From Ramazzottius varieornatus (taxonomy: Eukaryota; Tardigrada; Eutardigrada; Parachela; Ramazzottiidae): DNA of 64,000 nt. Positions 36,848 through 47,737 of the stretch are shown piece after piece (the first letter of the stretch is position 1; every line of letters begins with the position of its first letter). The DNA is taken from NCBI GenBank assembly GCA_001949185.1, contig BDGG01000007.1, positions 1,686,215 through 1,750,214 on the forward strand, read 5' to 3'. A program made the translations under genes and the position numbers. The notes under the pieces were generated by a model. The model made no database searches. It was given only the letters and a program-made list of their open reading frames with translations, and was not told the DNA's origin.

Positions 36848-37354
36848 ACTATGATGTTTTGATTTTCTCCTTTGTCTGTGATCCCCAATAAACTCTTTCG
36901 CACAATGCTGACTTGGTAGTCAGGCCGAGCGGAGCGAGGCCCTTTCAAGTCTGTCGAGATTTCAATGGACGATCAGATTCTTCGAGTTTTCAGATATCGC
37001 AAAAACAGTAGTGAAAAAAGACACGCCACTTGATCGGGGCGAGTAAAGATTTTACTGGGGAACCGTACTGTGAGTCACAAGTAAAAGTGCTCGCTCTACA
37101 ATGGTTTGCGTCCTTTGCTCGGCCTTTCCAGTGGTCAGAACCACTAGCTAGTTTAAATTATATGATTGCTGGGGGAGCGGAATTCCAGTCGTCACAGTAA
37201 CAGCATTGGTCTGGGCCAGCTGGATATAGGATCGTCAGTCAAGTGGATCGCGCAGTCACTTTTCGAACGTTCTTTTCCCTATTGAACGTCCGTTTCCTTT
37301 GTCGTTTCCCAGTGAGTTTCTCGCGTGACAAGAGTCTTTCCCTAGCGCCACGTT
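36848..37354. other. Intergenic, kinase to LEA-like gene
   Basis: About 500 bp. Contains AATAAA at 36887-36892 for the kinase gene. The rest is presumably the LEA-like promoter; no TATA box recognised. Confidence 0.5.
36887..36892 (+). terminator. Polyadenylation signal AATAAA, kinase gene
   Basis: Canonical hexamer 40 nt after the stop codon. Confidence 0.6.
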
Positions 37355-38158
37355 ATGCAGAACAACCAGAGCCCCGATCGCAAGCCGGAGGTGGCCAAGA
37401 ATGACGCCATCAAGGCTTCCAACAGCGCCAAGGATCTTGCGGCCTCCAAGAGTGCCGAGTTCCGCAACAAGGCTCGCGACAAAGCCCAAGATGTCAAGGA
37501 CGGAGCACGGGACAAGGCTCAGGACCTGAAAGATGGTGCCCGCGACATGGGCCAGGACATCAAGTCCGGAGTCAAGGAGGCCGCCAACACCGTCCAAAAC
37601 AAGGCTCATGATGGTACGAAGCCAAGCCGAAGCTCACATGAGTTTTTCCCCCAGAAGACAACTTTTTGGTTTGAATAAAAAGGGTCTGGATGCTTTGTAA
37701 GAACTCATTGCTGTTGTGCAGGTTACGAGAAGGCGGCCAACGTGGCGCACGACGCCAAGGATAAGGCCAAGGATATGGCAGGCAGCGCTGCTGACAAGGC
37801 CAAGGACGCCAAGGACGCCACCGGCAACGCCTTGAGCAACGCTGAAGCCCAAGCGAAGGACCTGGCCGCCGCTGGTGTGGAGAAGGTCAAAGAAGGAGCT
37901 GTGGCCGTCGGAAACCTGGCTGCTGCCGGTTATGAGAAGGCCAAGGAGGGAGCCACTGCTGTCGGTAACGCCGTCATGGGAGGAGCCGCCTTTGCTGCCG
38001 ATGAGGGTAAGGAGCTGGCTCGCGATGCCAAGGATGGAGCGAATAACCTGAAGAATGATGCCAAGGATGCCGTCGACAATGTCAAGAACGAGGTCAAGGA
38101 CACTGCCAACCGAGGACCTAGCCGCGGCAATAGTCCCACGCGCAAACGCGACCTATAA
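37355..38158 (+). CDS. LEA group 3-like hydrophilic protein
   Basis: 231 aa from two exons, 37355-37613 and 37722-38158. No signal peptide or obvious mitochondrial leader, so probably cytosolic. The body is built of 11-residue motifs rich in Ala, Lys, Asp and Glu (NKARDKAQDVKDGARDKAQD, AHDAKDKAKDMAGSAADKAK, KDAKDATGNA), the LEA_4 pattern that is unfolded in water and forms amphipathic helix on drying. A central, less polar part has paired VEKVKEGAVAVGNLAAAGYE and KAKEGATAVGNAVMGGAA units, and the basic C-terminus is PSRGNSPTRKR. Such proteins protect membranes and enzymes during desiccation or freezing in plants, tardigrades, rotifers, nematodes and brine shrimp. Perilipin-like or apolipoprotein-like helical repeats are the main alternative. 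Confidence 0.82.
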
Positions 38159-38437
38159 GACGCTGTATATACTGCTGTGGTCTGCTTGTTGCTTTTCTTA
38201 CTTGTTTCGATAGAAATTTCGTTTCGTTTCGTTTGTTCGTTGTTGTTTTGTATTGTTGATCTGTGAACGGGTCCAAAGGTATAGGCCGAGCGGAAAACGT
38301 GACTTGATAAAAAAAAGGTTAATCCCTAGGCAACTCCCTCGGTCCCAATGGCATCGCACTACGCAAAGCTTTTTTTGCGGCACTGGCATCTTGCAGGAAC
38401 ATTAGCGTCTTCGGCTGGAAATTATGACCGGAAGAAA
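38159..38437. other. Intergenic, LEA-like gene to next gene
   Basis: Starts with a T/G-rich stretch (TTTCGTTTCG repeats near 38217) in the LEA-like 3'UTR. An in-frame ATG at 38348 could extend the next gene. Confidence 0.4.
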
Positions 38438-40356
38438 ATGGCTGTTCTTTCTAGCAAGGAACGTCATTGCTCCATCGAAGAAGCTGTTTACAAGGTGTTC
38501 GAGATCCCCGAGGCACTGCAGGAGTTTAGTCAGGTTAGCAAATGCAGTATCGTTGATAACAAGTCAGAAGGAAACCTAGCAGGACCAACACCTGAGGCTT
38601 GTGAACTTCCTGATAGCCATGAAAATTCCCTCTCAATATTTGCTCTTTTTTTAAGCAGAATGTCGAGAAGGATCAGTCTCGAAGGCAGGGTATAGGCGTA
38701 ACAGAAGAGGACAGCTCGAGAGATCCGTCATCAGGCTCCGCTTCTGCGAAAAAGGATGGGCAAGGGGAGGCTAACGCTACTGGATCAGCAAGCCAGGATG
38801 GACGGCGACCTCTGACGGCTTCTTCCAGTCTCCGAGACCCGGCGAAAACCGCCAAAAAAGGTAGGTTTTCCGAAACGAAAAGCAGCCAGATGGGCAGACA
38901 TGTGAGGCAAAACGACAGAAACGACAGGGAAGATGATCGCAGAAGTACCAGTGAAGACCTTTATCAAGACGGAGATGATGCATGGGAAGACGTTGGCGAG
39001 AAACCAGTTCTCGATCTGAAAGACAGCCTCAAAGGAAAAGGTATCAAAAACGACAGAGACGACTTCTGTTCAAATGTGTCCTTGAGTCTTTGGTCTTTTG
39101 TGGGTAATCAACCGGTTTCATTTGTTTGAAGGTGGGACCCGGAAGCAGCAGCTGGTCGCAAGACAAGTGCGTGCAAATTATGCACGGCAAAAGAAAATCC
39201 CGGCCAGAACCTACTCGAATAGCACACTGAGAGCAATGCACAAGATCAACCTCGGCACGCTGAAAGAAAGCGACTATGTCGGTCTGGATTTACCGCAATG
39301 GTGCGATATTGAGGAGTCTATTCTGTCCCCCGATAAAACAGTTGAAACCTCTCCGTCCGCTGGCCTGATCACCCAGCATGCACATCTCGGCTACCATCTT
39401 CACGACGCATCATCCACTTCGGACCTCTTGGGTCTGTTGTCGGCCAACACATCCGACAAAGTTGGCGAGCTGCGTGATTTACTGCCAGAAGATGAGAATT
39501 TTGGTTTGGGGGATAGCCCTCTTAAAATGTTGGAGAAGGCCGACGACGAAACCTTGCGAGATATCATGCATGTCTACTACCCCTCCTTCCAGAAGAGATC
39601 TGAGCTCAAGGTGGATTACGATGCGTACTACGAATCGGAACCGGACACCTTGTCTTGCTGCTCGGACCCTCCTACGGTGGAGGAGGAGAACCAGATGGAG
39701 AGACGAGCCTGGACCATCCAAATGTCGGAGATATTTCAAATGCTAGCTGCCAATGTCGGTCATCTGACAAGTAAGGACCAAGCTGATCAGTAATCAGAAC
39801 ATTCACAATGACAATCTGTATCGGTTTGAATGTTGCAGACTATGCGTTGGTTGATCGTAGTTCTCAGCATTTTCTGGCACTAAGTGCCGGCCTCTCCGAA
39901 CGTAAGCCGGAATTTGTCCGTCTGCAACGTTGCCTGTCCCAGCTGATGGAAGTATCTTCGACTGACATCTCAAAAACCATACAGAATTCACGACAGCTCT
40001 TTGTACCCTTTGATGGCAAAATGTACGTGCTACACGCTCTGGACTGTAAAATGGCTTTGGGCCGAACCACGGAAGTGGGTACTTACAGCGGCTTCATTGG
40101 GCGGCCAGTGCTCGGCCTCTTCCTCCTCTGTTTCTACGGACCAAACTCCCATTTGGTTCTCACACTGGACATCGTCAATAGTCTCGTTGATTACATCAAC
40201 TTTTGCGTGTTGGACTGTTTACCAGAATACGAAGACGGGCTAGAAAAAAACCTCACAGAAGTTCTGGATGACGAGCAAGTAGACAATGAGAAGAAGAAAA
40301 AGAAACGCCGGTCAAGACATGACTTGCCCGTTTACACCTCGAAAGAGTTATTTTAA
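38438..40356 (+). CDS. Unrecognised 544-aa protein
   Basis: Four exons in phase: 38438-38533, 38659-39040, 39132-39770, 39839-40356. I do not recognise the family. Residues 1-32 include SIEEAVYKVFEIPEALQEF. Residues 33-160 are polar and disordered (GSASAKKDGQGEANAT, HVRQNDRNDREDDRR). The middle (160-370) has QVRANYARQKKIPARTY, an acidic stretch with LLGLLSANTSDKVGELRDLL, and DPPTVEEENQMERRAWTIQM. The C-terminal 170 residues look globular (SRQLFVPFDGKMYVLHALDC, IGRPVLGLFLLCFYGPNSH, LTLDIVNSLVDYINFCVLD). A lysine-rich cluster follows EQVDNE. No signal peptide or TM segment is obvious, so nuclear or cytoplasmic. An upstream in-frame Met at 38348 is possible. Confidence 0.8.
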
Positions 40357-40615
40357 AGATTGTTTATGTCATACGTTTTATGCCTCAAAGTTCCCAAGAA
40401 ACGATTCAAATTCCTCACTTTTCTTTCTCATGTTTATTTTAAAATATTTCTGCAACTTCGAAATTAAAGTGCATTTTTCATTGACATTTTCAGTATTACT
40501 CCCAGAGCTAATCGAGCAATGTCACCACTTCGACTTGCTTTCATGTACGATGCGACGATCTTCTTGTGATACTTTACGCTAACTCACACTGAAAACTAAG
40601 GTACGGCGGTCCAGG
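40357..40615. other. Short intergenic spacer
   Basis: About 260 bp, AT-rich, between two plus-strand genes. No terminator motif recognised. Confidence 0.4.
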
Positions 40616-42586
40616 ATGCGCTCCGGTAAGAGTTCTCCAAGGTTCAGACGCCAAAGTGACGACGAAATCTGGGCACAGCAGCAAGGCGGAAGTCCCAGCC
40701 GACGAACCCGCAGAGATCGCCACGACGAAGATAATGACACGATTACAGTTTCTCTGCCTGAGATGGTCAACTATGATGAGATCGACGAGGCGCAGATGAT
40801 TGTTCGGCGGGACCGAGTTACGCATTACAGCGAAGTCGGGGAAAAGCTGAGAGCCATGAGAAAGAAGCGGCAAGGATGGGACTGTACAATAGTCTGCGAA
40901 AAAGTAGGTCTGATTGGTAAATCCTCTTTGAGGCAACGCCCACATAGCCGTTCTTTTAATCGCAATCACGGTGTTGCCACTGCCACTGCTCTCATTTCCG
41001 GTTCAGTTTTGACTTTTGAGAACTTTCGTAAAATCTTAAACTTTTGTTCGAACCTTTGAATCTGCGGAGAAGATGCCTTCTCTCACGCTCCGATACTTTC
41101 GGTTGCTTTCAGGCACGCCATCCAGCGCATCGAGCAGTTCTCGCGGCTCACTCCTCCGTTATTCATCGTTACTTGTTCGGGAAAAATGATGCCTTCCCTG
41201 TGGATATTCCAGCGGACGGTGTCGACTCTTCCACCATCGAGCTGCTGCTAAAGTACTTCTACACGTCCAAACTGAGTATCAACTACAAGAATGTGAGTAT
41301 CAGCTACAGATCTACTACAAGAGCATTCGTGGAGACCGAGCAGAACATACAGTACCCTCTTGTCTATTTTAGAAGATTCGTCTTGTTTAATGCGTGAGCT
41401 GTTGATAGTTGCCAATGGTCTTGTAGGTGATGCCGTTGCTGGAAGCGGCCAGAAGACTGGGCTTGTCAGCTGTCGAGGAGAAGGGTCTGGATTTTCTGGG
41501 AATTTTGCTGGCTGATGAACAGTTGATGGTCACTCTACAGGTGACTTTATGCTGCGTTACTTGTACTTCCGGCGGAAGGATTTCCTTCAGGGTTCTTCTG
41601 TTTTTTTTCCTTTCTTGAAACGTTAACGGTCAGTGTTTGCTAGTTGGCCGAACGCGACGGACTCGCGGATCTGCACAGAGAAGCTTACAAGTGTCTGGCC
41701 AAGAATTTCTACAGGCAGACAAAGATGGTGGCTTTCCTGGAATGGGACGTCGAGAAGGTTATTCGTCTGCTGTCCAGTGACTACATCATCATCGAGACCG
41801 AACTGCACGTCTTCACAGTAGCCATGCGCTGGATCTGTTATCAGCGCAGTGAACGGTTGCGGCATTTCAAGCGACTGATGGATACTGTGCGCTGGATGTA
41901 CCTTTCGACGGAGGAGCTTCTCAGTATACCTGTTGCTCCAAAAACAGTTACCATTCTTGTGTGGCCATCTCTCTCGTTGTAGGCTGCGTCGATCAAGAGC
42001 AGCAAGTGATGAAGAGCAACGAAGTACGGCCAGCCTTGATCAATGCCAGCTGGTATAATACTCTCAAGAGTTTCGACTTTGCCTGGAAGGACTACCCCAT
42101 TCCACCGCCCAGGATACGTGCTCTGAGGGATCAAGATCCTGACGAAGTCGTCCAGAGGATCCGGACGCAGCTGAAGCAGAAGCACTCGTCGTTCGACACC
42201 ATCTGGAGAAAACACGACCCACAGGTAAGTGCGCACTATAAAGCAGAAAGTCCTCTTAGCAGTGTAGCGATACCTGGAAATAGCGCCACCACCAATACAG
42301 GATTGTCAAAAGGGTTGAGGCATCATTTAACTCTGTTGCATGTATGAAACAGAGTGCGTTCGGCACAGACAAGGCGAGACAAGCAGGCTTCGACCTGATC
42401 GATAGCTTTCCGCCACCACGAAAAGAGCTCAAGAACACACGTTCTCGACATTCAGACCCGGTCCCAGCAAACAAGAGTAGGACGAAATTCAAGGTTGAAC
42501 AACAAAAGAAAAGCCACGAGATCGAGCGAGATCGACCACCAACAGCCAAAGATGGCGGCGATAGAGGAGGAAGAGGTCGCCGATGA
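40616..42586 (+). CDS. BTB/POZ-BACK domain protein without kelch repeats
   Basis: 445 aa, exons 40616-40903, 41113-41292, 41427-41540, 41644-41923, 41983-42224, 42353-42586. After a basic, charged tail of about 80 residues the BTB fold reads GWDCTIVCEK, ARHPAHRAVLAAHSSVIHRY, TIELLLKYFYTSKLSI and VMPLLEAARRLGL. It is followed by a BACK-type region with AYKCLAKNFYRQTKMVAFLE, VIRLLSSDYIIIETELHVF and MRWICYQRSERLRHFKRLMD. No kelch or MATH repeats follow; instead there is a polar tail ending in RGGRGRR. Such proteins usually serve as Cullin-3 adaptors, with the tail choosing the target. The nearest named relative could not be decided; BTBD-type and GAN-like proteins are candidates. Confidence 0.83.
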
Positions 42587-42643
42587 GAGCCAAGCAAGGC
42601 TTGACCCTGCTTAAGTGGCGCACTTGAACAGCTTCACTTCCTA

Positions 42644-45600
42644 CTACTTCTTCTTCGTTTGTGAGCTGGATGGTTTGTGGGAAAGTTTCTTGAGGTCGGT
42701 GTTGCTCAGTTGTTCCGTGGAGTTTGCAGATGACAAAACTTTGCTGGCGAACTCTTGGACATCATGCTTGGTCTCGTCTTCATCTTCTTCTGCTTCTGCT
42801 TCTACTGTAGGCACTGCGTTGGTCTTGCCGTAAACGGCCATCAGGCTCTTGGACATGAAGTAGGGCTTCTGGACGGTACCGTCATTCTTTTCTAGGTCGT
42901 CGACTGAAATTTAAAACACGTGTAAGCTTCGCCCCAATCAGGGGAGACCTGGCGTTTGACCAGGTCAGACGACTTACGGAAGCACAGGAACATAGTATCG
43001 ATGGCCATTGTGTATACGCTGAAGAACATGGAGGTGATGATGTAACTGCCGATACAGATTGTCTGCAAAACGTAACAAGTCGTGAGATGTGAGCAGTGGT
43101 ACGACTGCTGGAAGGAAAGGGGCTGACCACTAGGGGGACCCAAATGTAGTGGAATGGAGGAACAGTCAGTTCCAGTAAGGGAATGTGGTAGTTGTAGTAA
43201 TAGTAGAAGAAGGCGACAGTCAGAGCCAGGATGATGAGCTTGCCAAAGAAGAGGAAGAAGGAAATGGTGCTGTCCACTATAATCACTCTGTCAAAGAGAA
43301 GAAGCATATGGTCCCCTCGGAGTAGGAGAGCGATGGAATGATGGACCTTACCGCAAAGCATTGCGAACTAGAAGGCTAAAGGCCGACTTTGCTGAGGTGA
43401 AAAAGTTGTCGCCCATGATGGCCATTTGAACATAGGCGTGCCGGTTGATGTATTTGATCATGTTCTCCAGGCAGCCCAAACAACACAGACAAACCCTTCA
43501 GGAGAAAGATACCTGATAGGCTTATCGTTATCTACGGGATGTGGCTTAGGAGGGAACTTACTTGATGAGGCACCTCGTACATCGGTTTTCGATGCGCCGT
43601 AGTTTCCGTTGCAGTTTCAGAAGCGAATATAAGGCCAGCTGCACGGTGGCGATGAGGAACGATCCCAACGCTAGAGAGCCTAAATGGTACCTGTGGAGAA
43701 GGACTCTGTTGATGTAAAAGTTCAGGGACGCGCATTGGGTTTGAAGATGGTACCGGAAGCAACGGTAGAGAGAAGCTAGAAGGGGGAACCAGGGCAGATC
43801 GTCAGGCTTCAGCCAGGCCCAATAGTAAGAGGCAAAAGCTCCGGCTAATGTCATCTGACCCAAAGCCGAGCAGAAGGCAGTGGCCCACAGGAAGCCGAAG
43901 GCGTTGTAGACTTGAAAGAAGAACATGTACCTGCAGCCGAAAAGAAACGTGATGGACAACAAGGAAGTTAGCTATATGCCACCGAAAATGATGTTCCCTA
44001 TGATGATGGACTTACGGTTCCTGAGAAAACTTTTCGAATCTGCAGTGACCCGTGGCGTTGGGGTATAGGTCGGAGAAAGCCTGCGGACGGGCACACCAAC
44101 CTTCTGATATGAGGTTGTCTGGGTTAGTAAATGAGCAGGAACCACCACTCACATTGGGATCGCAGGTGTCGTTGTTGCGTTGGTTGTCTACATCATCGGT
44201 GGAGTTGAAGACTCTGCCGGTAGCACGCCCGCTTGCTGTCAGCCACCTAGCATACATACATACATACATAACACATGCAAGTTGGGAACTGTCAGTGTCT
44301 CCCATAAAGAAAGAATAGTAGGAAGGTCTTGGGGTATTTACCTACATGGCTGTAGAACCACAAGCTCCGATGACAATGAGCTGTAGAACCAGCGGCAATA
44401 ATGGGAAGAAGAGGGTCGACAACATGTGACTTATAGCTCTACGGTGAAGGGACATTTTGGTGAAGACAGGCATACTGTACGTAGGACCTATATCCAGGGC
44501 TTCGCAATAAGAAAAGGTTACCTGGAGCTTACTCGAATCATGGCAATAGCAGTGCGTACCCTTCTCCTGAGGAAAATAGCCAACAAAATGATGAGGGTCA
44601 GAAGAGCGACGCATATCCAGCCTGTGAAAGAGCAAAGGGTTGCCATGAAGGACTTGGCATGTCAAGTACACTTGCGGCTCTACCGAGGGTCATCCAGGTG
44701 GAAGGATTGGCCATGTAGGCGTCAAAGTTTTTTGGATCAAAGTTGGCATCGTTGGCCAAACTGGTGTGATTGTGGGCCGCCAGCTCTGCTTGCTGTGTGT
44801 ATTTGAAATAACAGTAGTACGCCCCTTTCAAAAAGAATAATTATGACGTATTATCGCTTTCCTTTTTGATGGTTGGCATACGACGGGAACAGGGAGGTTG
44901 CTAGCCTGACTTACCGTAGATTAGCCCACCAACCGAGGCAAGAAAGGAGAGGAGGAAAAGTGGTCCAGCGATGAAGCGAATCAGAACGACCCAGGCCAAG
45001 GCCAAAAGGGCTGACAAGCCGAACCCACTAGAAGCGATATGTGTAAGGAGAGATTTTTACGGTTTGGGCAAGAGTGGAGAATAAGCAGTTAGTTACCCAA
45101 GGACGGATCTCCAGGTGTTTGTGTAGTCGTGGGCAATGTTGATGAAGACGTTTCGGGTCTCGATGTAGATCTTGATCCAAGTGGAGGCCGTAAAGACATC
45201 TCTAGCCGTGACGGTCTGGTTCCAGGAGACGGTAATGTTGGTGTCGATGTCGTCAAAGGCCGTTATGATCTTGCCTGTTGCGTCGTCGTTCTTGAAGCCC
45301 GGCAGACAGCGACCCAGCACACCGCCACTGGGTACATAGTAGGAGGCGCACTTGCCCAGCGTGGTCAGCAACTGGGCTTGCTCGTAGGTTTGAATGCTGG
45401 ACTTGTCGATATCCGGCAGGCAAATCATCTTGGTGGTGTTGAGGCGAGGCAGGAGGTTTGCAGCCCCTCCAAACCCTCTCAAGGCCTGGCCCACCTCAGA
45501 GGGCGCTAGTTGGAAAACGGAGAAAGCGTCGTTTGGGCAGTGGGATACGCAAATCTGCAAGCGTCAAAGTTAGGCGCTTGTCTTCCTAGTCTGACGTGGT

Positions 45601-47737
45601 AGCTACGTATACTTACACTCTTGGTCAGGAGACATCCAGCTATGAGCACTTCCGGTCCCATGCACCTCGTCAGGTCAAAGTAGAACAAGTACGGTCTGGT
45701 CCTGAAAGACAACTGCAATGTCATCGTCCCCGATAAGGTCAGCTCTGATCGATGCTGCCCATCAACCTCTGGGCTGAACTTACTCAGAGGCCTTGTATCC
45801 ACAGATTTGACCTTGGGTGTCGGTAGGATAGATAATTCTTTCCAGAACTCCATTTGTGAAGGCTATATAGATTGAAAGGAAAATAGGTTCATAAATTTTG
45901 TCGATGCATTCCCCCATGGACGCCGCTTGCCATACGAAGTTCGTGCCGTGATCGTAGGAGAGGTGCACCCCCACCCCAAAAACAGCTGATCCCTAAAACA
46001 GATCTCGGACCCCCAAGCAGAAAAGCACTGGTGAACCCTCAACTTTCAGCGCCACTTATCAAGGGTGCACCTCCTACTGTCGCATCATGGCACGAACTTT
46101 TTGACTGCCGGCATCCATGCATTCCCCCTTACTAAGGCCGGGTTCATTTAGTGGTAGGCTACTAGATCGTTGTGAAAATGATGATAAACCTGCGTTCACA
46201 AAGGCGATTATTTCCAACCCAGACGTGGGTAGCCCATAACAACCCAGTTCTCAAAGTCGAAAAGCTATGAGATGAGTCATTTCAACCACGTTTCAACTAA
46301 CCTCGTTGCATACTACGTCGACTTTGTGAACACATAGGGGTAGGCAACCAGCGTAGCCAACCAACTCCATTATAAAGCGCCCACCACAGCTACTAGCCAA
46401 AAAAGGCTAGTGGCTTCCTACCCAGCACTTGAGAATATTCCTCGTCGTTTCTCCTGTGATCTCTTCTGACTTAAGGATGGAGATTTCTAATGATCAGTTT
46501 GATCCAGTGAGGATTTCTTGTTGGCTCTGATATCATCTCTTCCTCCGCCCGAGCCCGATACTCTCAGTGAGCTGTCCAATAGCCGAACTTCCGCCGCAGC
46601 AGAACTAGCCTTATGATCCTCAAGAACTGCGCTATTGCAGGAGTGAAAGGATTTCTCTCAACGGATTCCACATCTTCTTGATCTATCGCAGCGCGCCCAC
46701 GTTTTCCAGACAAGATAAGAGAAATACCGAGACGAAAAGCGAAAGAGACGTTTACGTTTCTGGAGACGGATGAGAGAATAAAATTTGCAGATGCAAAGCA
46801 AAGTCGGAAATTAACTAGCGCGGTTGCGATTGCTGGGGTGATCGCATCTGCCACCGTACTTTGTGAACGCTGGTTCGTCAAATTATTGTGGCTTACCGTG
46901 TGATTGACTGAAATCTCGTCTACCAAACCAACTAGCTTTCTTTAAGCGTTCACAAAGTCTACGAAGTTCTGCGTAACGACCTCGTCACTCATAACGACGC
47001 TGTCGACTAAATGTACCCGGCCTTAGTGTGAACCAACTGGATAATGAAGGTAGAGAAAGAGAAAAGGTTAACGCCTCACCGAAATAACACATGTAGGCCC
47101 AACCGGCGATGAAAAGGAGGAAGATAATCAAGCAATATACATCCGTGCATTTTCTGCAAGAACACTGCTGTTGGATACTTGACCAACCGTTCGGGTTGGA
47201 TATGCTGTAAAGGTATACTATTACGTAGTGTATATTCTCACCTTTGCTTTATGGGCCCATGGAATTTGGCCTCGTGTTTCTTTGGCTTTCCTGCAAACAG
47301 GTCAGCTTACACGAGGAGGATCCAGTTGATGTGAAGTAATGTAGGAATATGACAAGCGTTGGCTTACGAGTACCGAACACAGTGGGTCCTTCTTGAGGTT
47401 TCTCCGCTTGGTCCATCTCCAGGACGGACAGGGGTTTGGGCGAGACCTTGTTGCTCTTGAGCGCCTTGCCTCCCTTCTCCGCAGTGGCGCCAGCGGCCTT
47501 GACCATTCGAATGCCATTTTGTCGAGTAGCGCCTGTATGAGGTGAAGGTCCAGGTGAAAGGAAAGTCTGTGGGCGGGGAGGCGAGCGCGAGCGACTGCTC
47601 TGTGAGACAACAGGCTTAGGCAGGTTTCTCGAGAGCGACCTGGTACGACTACTGGAAGGTGAAGCTCTGGCAGCTTGTAGTCGACTGGCACTTCTTGCGG
47701 CTGGTGGAACATTCTTACCACCTCGGCCTTTAGTCAT
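42644..47737 (-). CDS. Choline transporter-like protein, SLC44 family (gene 2)
   Basis: Second CTL paralog, minus strand, about 15 exons. Exon 1 (47737 to about 47367) encodes a long basic Ser/Arg/Pro-rich cytosolic tail ([13 protein letters not shown]), unlike gene 1. Then [29 protein letters not shown] (47154-47087), [19 protein letters not shown] (45859-45782), [19 protein letters not shown] (about 45701-45619), ICVSHCPND and a large glycosylated loop (about 45554-45098), [53 protein letters not shown], then [112 protein letters not shown] and [17 protein letters not shown], closing with a Glu/Ser/Lys tail. The intron between 47087 and 45859 is about 1.2 kb, ten times its neighbours, because of inserted repeats. 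Confidence 0.92.
44251..44270. repeat. (CATA)5 microsatellite at a splice acceptor
   Basis: Five perfect CATA units; on the minus strand they read TATG and sit just before the CTAG acceptor of an SLC44 gene 2 exon. Confidence 0.85.
45904..46128. repeat. Foldback element with ~66-bp inverted arms
   Basis: Arms 45904-45970 and 46063-46128 are imperfect reverse complements. The best shared core is AAGTTCGTGCC plus AGGTGCACCC, and the spacer is about 92 bp. TGCATTCCCCC occurs directly repeated at 45905-45915 and 46118-46128. It lies in an SLC44 gene 2 intron, directly beside the TIR element. Confidence 0.7.
46131..47027. mobile_element. 897-bp transposon-like element with terminal inverted repeats
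   Basis: Terminal inverted repeats of 22 bp (46131-46152 and 47006-47027, 21 of 22 matching, beginning ACTAAGGCCGGGT) bound the element. The 12-mer CTTTGTGAACGC or its complement occurs four times inside: 46192-46203 and 46946-46957 (inverted), 46323-46334 (one change) and 46859-46870 (direct). Two copies sit 61 and 70 bp from the ends, like subterminal transposase sites. A 120-codon minus-strand frame (46564-46926) has no transposase motif that I recognise, so the element looks non-autonomous. Superfamily not assigned; target duplications are not clear. Confidence 0.7.
46564..46926 (-). CDS. Open frame inside the TIR element
   Basis: 120 codons from [15 protein letters not shown] to [14 protein letters not shown]. 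Rich in Ala, Val, Arg and Ser; no catalytic DDE residues or zinc finger seen. It may be chance or a remnant of an element protein. Confidence 0.2.
   Translation of the reverse strand: MVDEISVNHTVSHNNLTNQRSQSTVADAITPAIATALVNFRLCFASANFILSSVSRNVNVSFAFRLGISLILSGKRGRAAIDQEDVESVERNPFTPAIAQFLRIIRLVLLRRKFGYWTAH

Noticed and set aside
37256-37609. 117-codon minus-strand frame opposite the LEA-like exon
   Set aside because: It is the complement of a biased, repetitive coding exon; no splice sites, start context or family match.
42610-42632. AAGTGGCGCAC just after the BTB gene as another palindrome copy
   Set aside because: Only the left arm is present; no core or right arm within 51 bp.
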